DNA of 64,000 bases, from assembly GCF_000346465.2 (NCBI RefSeq), contig NC_034012.1:427246-491245 (forward strand). Reading direction: 5' to 3'. Shown in pieces: positions 57,960 to 64,000 of this stretch. Origin of the DNA: Prunus persica (lineage: Eukaryota; Streptophyta; Magnoliopsida; Rosales; Rosaceae). Every line of letters starts with the position of its first letter. The first letter of the stretch is position 1. The position numbers and the translations under genes were made by a program. Below the pieces are notes generated by a model, which worked only from the letters and a program-made list of their open reading frames with translations, was not told the DNA's origin and ran no database searches.

Positions 57960-60106
57960 TGCTTTAGCAAAGGGTAATGAAACTTGAACAGAAACTGGGA
58001 AAATAGAATGCTTGAAGAATCAAGATATGGGAGGGAGGGGTGAGTAAAGAGTGCTTAATTGCTAGTGAGTGAGAGAAATGATCAGTGTGAGAGCTATATA
58101 TAGATAGATGTGTGAGTGCCTCAATGCCTAAATCTTATAAAAATAAAAAATAAAATAAAAAGAATAGGAGAAAGAGAGCACTTGAAGAATCTTTTGGCAA
58201 TTTGACACCTCATGGTCCCTGACACAAATTAAAGGACATTAACTTGTCTAGTTGTAAATGTTTTTGGTTTGGCGTTTTTTTTTCCTTCAGATTTTATAAG
58301 TATATTTTGTAATAGAAATAGCTTTGTAGACAATGAATGAATTGGAATGGCAAATGGTGGAGGCCATTTCTCATATCAGCATCATATCTTTCTTTTGAAT
58401 TGGTTTTTCTATGTTTTGTGCAGTAGGGCATGTAGGTGACTGGCCATCATGCACTCATGTTCTTGTGCCCTCTATTTCTTTTTTTATGTCTTAGTTAGTA
58501 GGCCCTATCACTAAGCTTAGCCTAATTTCGGTTAAAAGTCTTCTTTTCTTTTTTTAGTATGAGTGAGTGAGTGAGTGTTCCAACATTGCTTTTGCAAACT
58601 AAAAACGTTACACAAGATGCAATAGAATTAGACTAAATTAAATTCATCTAATTTTCCGCACTTATATTATACAAGAGAATAGAATAAAGTTTGAGACAAG
58701 AGTTAGGATTTCAACTAAAGTAAATTAAAAAATACAAAGACTTCTCTCTCTCTACACGACCAATTGTACGATTAATTATATGATGGTTGTATACAATCGG
58801 TGATAATGCATATTTTCTTTTTCTTTTTTCCTACTCAATGTTGAATAGGCGTGGCATGGAGGACGGGGGCATGAGGAATGCACAGACTCTGCAATATAAT
58901 TCAATTTTGTCACTAGCTCTGATTAATTGATTAATTAATCGAATGCACAGGATTAGTAGACAAATTAAAGCAGAGGGTACAAACTTGATGGTAGTGTCGT
59001 TTAGTGGTTAAAAAGAGGGTGGCAGCTTTTACTATTCTAGTCAAAAATTTGTTTACCATTTTTAAGGTTTCACATTCATTCTTCATCATAATCACTTTGG
59101 AGAGAATTGAATTTGGGACCAAAAAACAACTTCTTGATCGATCATCCATCCAATGGACGCGAGCCAAACACAAGAAAACAACGTATCAAGGCCGGTGCGT
59201 GGTGCCTCAGGGTGGGACCCAACATCACCAACTGCGATCATCACCGTCCCATGGGCCCTCCATTCCATGTGGACCCACATGCAAAACAAATAAAAAACGC
59301 TGCCGTGGCAAACCTTCCCATCCTTTGAGCCCATTGCGCTTGGCCTTGGCAACCGCCCTTTCTATAAAGATGAGGGCTGCGAGGGCCCAGTGGGTCCTGC
59401 TGTTGATGCTTTCCAGGTCGGATACTCGTGACTCCGGACCCACTTGCATCCGTCTCATTTGCCTTGCTGGATTACACTCATCGCTCTGATTATATCGTCA
59501 ACTGCGAACGTACTATACTACCCTTATCAATATTAGGTACTCCGGGCAGCTATAGGTGCTACACCATAGCCAAGTAAAGGGCATATTCGTCATTGAAAGA
59601 TCCAATAAGAATTTACTATGTTTTTGTGGATCTCTATAATAATAATTTTGAGATACGTATAATATTCTCTTGTATAGAGTGACTCGAATTTTGGACGAAA
59701 GTAAGTAAGCAAACGATCCATCATGCCTCGCCTCGACTTGTGCGTCATGAAATTCATCCATGCCATGCCCCCCCTTGTAACCTTGTAATGTAAATAATCA
59801 TTTCCCGTGATGTGTATTAGTATTAGATTAAGTCAGGTTAACTTCATCTCATTACTAATTTTGTATTTTGTTATTAGCAATCTCGGGATTAAATATGTCC
59901 AGGTTGGATGGACTCCGAGAGGGGAGAAAGACTTCATTAATCTGGTTTCATCGCTCCTTTTGTGGTATAATTTTGTCACATTATTTATGAAAAAAGAGAA
60001 AAAAAAAATAAGACAATAAAACGAAAATAAAGAATTATAAAGGGTATATGTACATCGTTTTCCTCCCTAATTTGTAACAGCGAATGTGCAGCAAAGGGAA
60101 AGGAAA
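57960..60106. other. Promoter of the Glu-rich gene and spacer
   Basis: AT-rich spacer without a supportable gene. The CG-richer stretch at 59150-59480 has overlapping open frames on both strands but no recognisable domain. Confidence 0.45.
58095..58102 (-). promoter_or_regulatory. TATA box of the Glu-rich gene
   Basis: TATATATA on the minus strand, about 136 bp upstream of the ATG at 57959. Confidence 0.5.
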
Positions 60107-60245
60107 ATGCTAGGGAGACCAACTTTAGATACCAACTTGTGTACCAACTCTCTAATAGAGTGTGGGACCCATTGTATTGGTGGACTCCACCTCTATTAGA
60201 GACCATTTGGTGGGACACTCCCCACCGTCCCCGGCTCCCTAGCAT
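60107..60245. mobile_element. Small MITE with TIR ATGCTAGGGAG
   Basis: A 139-bp segment begins ATGCTAGGGAGACC and ends GGCTCCCTAGCAT, so the termini are 11-bp perfect inverted repeats. The interior has GTACCAACT and GTGGGACCC words and no coding. The target duplication is too short to define. It overlaps the left arm of a larger hairpin. Confidence 0.6.
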
Positions 60246-60313
60246 AACCCAAAGGGAAATGGTTTGATAAAGGCTAAAGAGCAGGGGACGGTGGGGAGTG
60301 TCCCACCAAATGG
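60203..60313. repeat. Perfect 30-bp inverted repeat (hairpin)
   Basis: Arms at 60203-60232 and 60284-60313 are exact reverse complements over 30 bases (left arm starts CCATTTGGTGGGACAC), separated by 51 bp. The left arm lies in the small MITE and the right arm outside it, suggesting a second, inverted partial copy. Confidence 0.92.
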
Positions 60314-62179
60314 ACCCCGCTAAAATTAGTGTGATGAGTGATGACAACAATAAACAATTGGACCAGTCAGTAGTCGACATGGCACGGCTTCTTAATACAA
60401 GTAGAAAAGGTAGAACAAAGGACGGGACAACTGAGCGCAGTTCCTCTGGGGAGGTGGAACCCATGCGTCAACGGCTGGTCAATAATTCCATGACTCCGGT
60501 TAGTGTGTGTAGTGTAGGTGTCATACACGTAAGCTTGAGTTTGGCCATGCTGGAAAAACAATCTCCTTTGCCCATACGCAATTGTCCAAAGTAGAATGTA
60601 GGACGTACTATTTCCCTTACTAATATATAAGATCGAAACGCACGAAAGATTTTACGTTCCAAATTTATATAACGTGCGCGGAGGATGATTTAAAAGGAGA
60701 AAGACTACTTTTTTAAATTAAAAATTAAAATATTTATTTTCTAAATAAGTTAAGTACTTTTAATCCATCAATTAACTTGATTTGAAAAAATTTCTCAAGT
60801 CACATACTTGCGCTTAATCTTATATATAATCTCTATATATAAATTTTTCTTCTAAATTGCCGCTTTCAACATGATTGCCTTTGGCAATGTAAGAAGGGTG
60901 TTGAGTTTTATACGTAACTACCAAGTTTTAATTGGTCCATTCCATATGGAGCTTTTAAATCCCAATCAATCACCAAAAACGTCACAATCAGAACAAGTGT
61001 TTCTTTTCAACAAGAACCAAGTGGTCTAATTGATTGAGAGCTAGCTAGCTCAATCAGAAACTAACTAGCTTCAGGTAACTTCTTTATGTTTTTTCTTATC
61101 ATCTTGACATGTGTTTATGGAGAAATACTTCCTTATTTCCGTTTTATTCCTTTTGTATTTTTATCTCCCTCTCTATTTGATAAGTGACATAAGAAGAGAT
61201 ATAAGAAGAATGGAACAATTACGTTTCTTCTCAATGTTCATGACTTGTATATTTTGGAATTGCAATTTGCAACCCTTAGGCAAACATCTTTTTAATATTT
61301 CTTTTCCACACTTTTTGTATACCCCCGCACGTTCTTTTTCAAGTGTATTTTCCTCTTGGTTGATTGATTCTTTCTTTCCCATGTTCAATTTAGCAGCAGG
61401 TCCAGGTAGGCCACCATATATACAAAGTGGGGCTTGGATCGACAAGAGAAATATCAATCAATCAAAACTTCCGAAGTTTCGGCCACTGAGAATGAATGAC
61501 TATGGATCATGGAAGGAAGGGGAAACCTCGGCTGTCGGCTCTGCTTCAGTTGAATCTTATTTCTTCTTGTACTGAGTGAATGTGAATCTTTAAAGTTGCA
61601 GACCACATTCATGCTAATCATATTCGTTAAAGAATATAGCACGCACTTTTTTCTTTGGGTCCTTTTCCGTCAAACCTTGAAAAATATAATTCCAACCAGT
61701 AGCAACTTTGTTATTTCTTTTATTTTTTAACCAACTCCAAAAGCCTCTTTTGCAAAGTAATTGTATCCATGGCAATGGCATCCATAAACATAATAATAAA
61801 ACTACTTAAACCACTCTTTTACAAATATAACATGTCATGTTGAAATAATAGGATAGAGAGTTGTATATAAGTCACTCACAATATTTGATTTGAAAACATT
61901 TCCTGCGATGCAAAATTGAAAATTGGAATCTCAAAATAATTTAATATTTTTTGAAGTCAATACAAGCTACAACAAGCAAAGCGTGTCATTGTTTAACGAT
62001 CAGAACAACTTTAACCTTGCTACAGACTATAATAAGGTTTTCAAAAGTTCCTAAATTTTTCATAGGTCTAAGTCTAACTGGCTTTCCTGCCGGTGGGAAT
62101 GGAAGAAACCTAAGACTGGAACACGCAAGGCAGAGAACGATGTTTCCGAGCCAGCCAGACAACTGCATGATTCGGTTTT
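60314..62179. other. Spacer downstream of EMC3
   Basis: AT-rich spacer. An open frame at 61117-61575 is listed separately; I see nothing else that can be supported. Confidence 0.45.
61117..61575 (+). CDS. Unclassified open reading frame, possible small gene
   Basis: 152 residues from the ATG at 61117. The start is hydrophobic (YFLISVLFLLYFYLPLYL), then a Phe-rich middle, then a polar tail with GPGRPP and NDYGSWKEG. I do not recognise the family. Just upstream, a sequence ending GCTTCAG|GTAACT at about 61075 could be a 5' UTR exon donor, and TTTAGCAGCAG near 61390-61402 could be an acceptor, so the real product may be only the C-terminal part. AT-rich composition makes a chance frame possible. 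Confidence 0.22.
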   Translation: MEKYFLISVLFLLYFYLPLYLISDIRRDIRRMEQLRFFSMFMTCIFWNCNLQPLGKHLFNISFPHFLYTPARSFSSVFSSWLIDSFFPMFNLAAGPGRPPYIQSGAWIDKRNINQSKLPKFRPLRMNDYGSWKEGETSAVGSASVESYFFLY

Positions 62180-63714
62180 TCAAATGGCAAGTTTCTTCAA
62201 CACTGCTTCAGCACGGTGCTCAAATTTTGGTAAGGCCCAATCATGCTGGACTATGTCAAGACTGTCCTTCTCAGCGCCCAAGCTCTGACCAATTAAACAA
62301 ATACGGAAAACCGTACAGATTAGGAGTGGTGATACAGAAAAAAATTGCTTTAGATTTTATTTTAGAGTTGAGTTTTTATCTCGAAACGTGAAGCCATACA
62401 TTTAACAAATTATAAGGTAATGCTCCAATACTTTCATACAGCTACGCATTTGTTAGATATGAAGTATGTTAGGGACAGTTCACATCCGTCCATTCTCTTC
62501 CAAAGTTGATCATGCAAAGTGATGGGTGCTTCACAATCTAAGAAATAATAAATAAGGGCCCATAACCATTTTAATTTTAGTTTTTAGTTTTCATTTTTTG
62601 TGTGAGTATAGAGGAAAATAGGAGTGAGAATGGGAGCGAGTGAGAATGAGAGAGATGATGAGAGGGAGGAGTAATAAAAGTGAAAATAAAAACTTGAAAG
62701 TGAAAACAATTTCAAATAGATTTCGGTTTTAGTTTTAGTTTTCACTTTTGTTACTCCACCCTCCCATCCTCCCCTCATCTTCCCTCTAAATCCCATCTCC
62801 ACTCTCATTCTCACTTCCATTCTCCCTCTTGTTCCTCTATACTTTAGCACACAAAATGAAAACTAAAAACTAAAATTGAAATGGCTATCAAACAGGTCCT
62901 AAGTAGTTTAATTAAGGAGATCACATCCACTGTCAGTCAAGTGAGTAAGTTAATTGGGCGACATATAAGCCCCAGCATACCTATTGTCCCAAAAGGAAAA
63001 ATCCCTGACCTTAACGTTCACACGACTTGACAACAAATGCACTTAAAAAACAACAGCGATGACAATGCACAGAATCCAAGGTCTAAAAAGGATACTTTCA
63101 TGAAATGTATTTAGATATCAGTTCTTTTCATTCATCATATTGAGCAGGCCAAATTACATAAATAGAATGGTTGCGAAGAAACTAAAGAATGGCATCTGAA
63201 ATTTTCTAAGATTAATGACTCTTAAACCTCGAGGATTACAAAAAACTATTAAGTTCATACCTTTGATGGATCAAAACCAAACCCACTCATTTGCATCATA
63301 CGCTGAGTATCATCCATTGCTGCATAAGAAAAGTTTTTATTTTAGTTTATCAACCTCCTAGAGTACATAAATTCTAGCTCATAGTTTCGGTGTTACATGT
63401 GTGAAAAGAAGCTCAACATGCATTTCTGAGTATGAAAGCTATCATGATGAAATAATCACAAAATGTGGCACTAACCATTTTCTTCTCCCAGAATGAGACT
63501 AAACAAACCTCTTAATCCAAACAGATTAAGAAAGTACCTGAGAGAAAGAGATTTTGAATAATTTGAGACAATCAGTTAAGCAAACAACAAAGAGGAGGAA
63601 ATTGTTTTAAGTACCATGAGCGGCTACTGACATAGCTAACATCAACAGTGCTTAAGTCAATCCCATTCTGCAGCATTGACCTGAACCTTTGAGTAAGAGG
63701 AAAGGGTATTTTGG
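62180..63714 (-). CDS. EMC3: ER membrane protein complex subunit 3 (5' part outside window)
   Basis: Four 3' exons are visible on the minus strand: 63615..63714, 63476..63537, 63261..63319 and 62180..62284; phases agree (2-nt and 1-nt splits) and the frame ends LKKLAI with TGA at 62180-62182. Decoded residues include [51 protein letters not shown] and [19 protein letters not shown], all characteristic of plant EMC3. EMC3 is the Oxa1/YidC-like insertase core of the ER membrane complex, inserting tail-anchored and polytopic proteins. The upstream exons, with the first transmembrane helices, must lie beyond the right edge; none is seen in 63715-64000. The last intron is about 1 kb and carries a MITE. 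Confidence 0.9.
62565..62888. mobile_element. Foldback MITE in EMC3 last intron
   Basis: Left end CATTTTAATTTTAGTTTTTAG and right end CTAAAAACTAAAATTGAAATG are inverted repeats, with pairing continuing through TTTTCATTTT, GTATAGAGGAA and GAGAATG blocks for about 80 bp each. The centre is CTCC/GGAG-rich. No coding. The exact ends and target duplication are uncertain. Confidence 0.6.
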
Positions 63715-64000
63715 CTGTGGAAAAGAAAAAGAAACAAATATATAACATGATAACTTGACCATATGATAGTATCACTTTATATTAGTGAATACAACCATAC
63801 ATACATTGAACAACGATCTATCATACAGGCAGAGCAGAAAGGGAAGAAGAAAGAAGGATGACAAATTTATGGAAGCACCAAGGTGAAAGAACATTAATGA
63901 CATAAAAGAGTAGAAGTCACAACTGGAAAAAAAAAAAAAAAAACACAAAACGCAAGAAGTCACAAGTTCGAGTATTTGCAAGATTCACATCCCATACAAA
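63715..64000. other. EMC3 intron reaching the window edge
   Basis: No exon of EMC3 is recognisable here; it contains a poly-A run at about 63927-63943 and is presumably intron. Confidence 0.5.

Noticed and set aside
59004..59489. 161-residue ORF and overlapping antisense frames in a CG-richer stretch
   Set aside because: Frames on several strands at once reflect base composition; no domain or splice support.
61951..62391. 146-residue plus-strand ORF
   Set aside because: Starts at a TTG and overlaps the antisense of the EMC3 last exon, which explains the open frame.

Overview
This is a window of plant nuclear DNA from a dicot. The genes are intron-rich with GT-AG splice sites, spacers are AT-rich, and short non-autonomous transposons are common. 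Protein content (tonoplast dicarboxylate transporters in tandem, a cystatin cluster, a ZAR1-type NLR, a CPR1-type F-box protein) and repeat style fit a Rosaceae tree such as Prunus. That placement is inference from general resemblance, not from a search. Exon structures were worked out by hand from reading frame and splice signals; nearly all join in phase and give normal family lengths.

Layout. 1-1746 (+): 3' part of a plasma-membrane inositol transporter (INT4-like). 3331-4936 (-): ARM-repeat protein. 4937-13426: a long gene-poor stretch holding a 5'-truncated LINE with a 19-bp target duplication. 13427-15096 (+): DOMON plus cytochrome b561 protein. 15507-16320: a Mutator-like element that appears to carry a C2-domain gene fragment. 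16592-19353 (-): VTC4/IMP phosphatase in 12 exons. 20696-24363 (-): MO25-like protein in 11 exons. 25466-32336 (-): five tandem intronless cystatin loci at different stages of decay, with two MITE copies side by side among them. 32896-33338: probable solo LTR. 34654-37179 (+): intronless CC-NB-LRR of the ZAR1/RPP13-like 4 type. 37847-43180 (-): two tandem tonoplast dicarboxylate transporter genes with the same six-exon structure. 45378-46943 (+): CPR1-like F-box protein with a tiny last exon. 49659-55932 (+): UPL5-type HECT ubiquitin ligase with a UBL domain; its second intron holds a LINE tail and a 270-bp tandem duplication. 57183-57959 (-): Glu/Ala-rich small protein resembling fruit protein pKIWI501. 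62180-63714 (-): 3' part of EMC3, with a foldback MITE in its last intron.

How genes may work together. Three neighbours in the first 20 kb touch inositol and ascorbate metabolism: an inositol transporter, an ascorbate-reducible type cytochrome b561, and the bifunctional L-galactose-1-phosphate/inositol-phosphate phosphatase. Further right, an NLR lies about 8 kb from a CPR1-like F-box gene, a family known to control NLR levels. Both are adjacency observations, not evidence of co-regulation.

I found no CRISPR array, operon, rRNA or convincing tRNA. The most unusual items are the probable Pack-MULE with a palindromic interior, the decaying cystatin array, and the nested LINE insertion and tandem duplication in the UPL5 intron.
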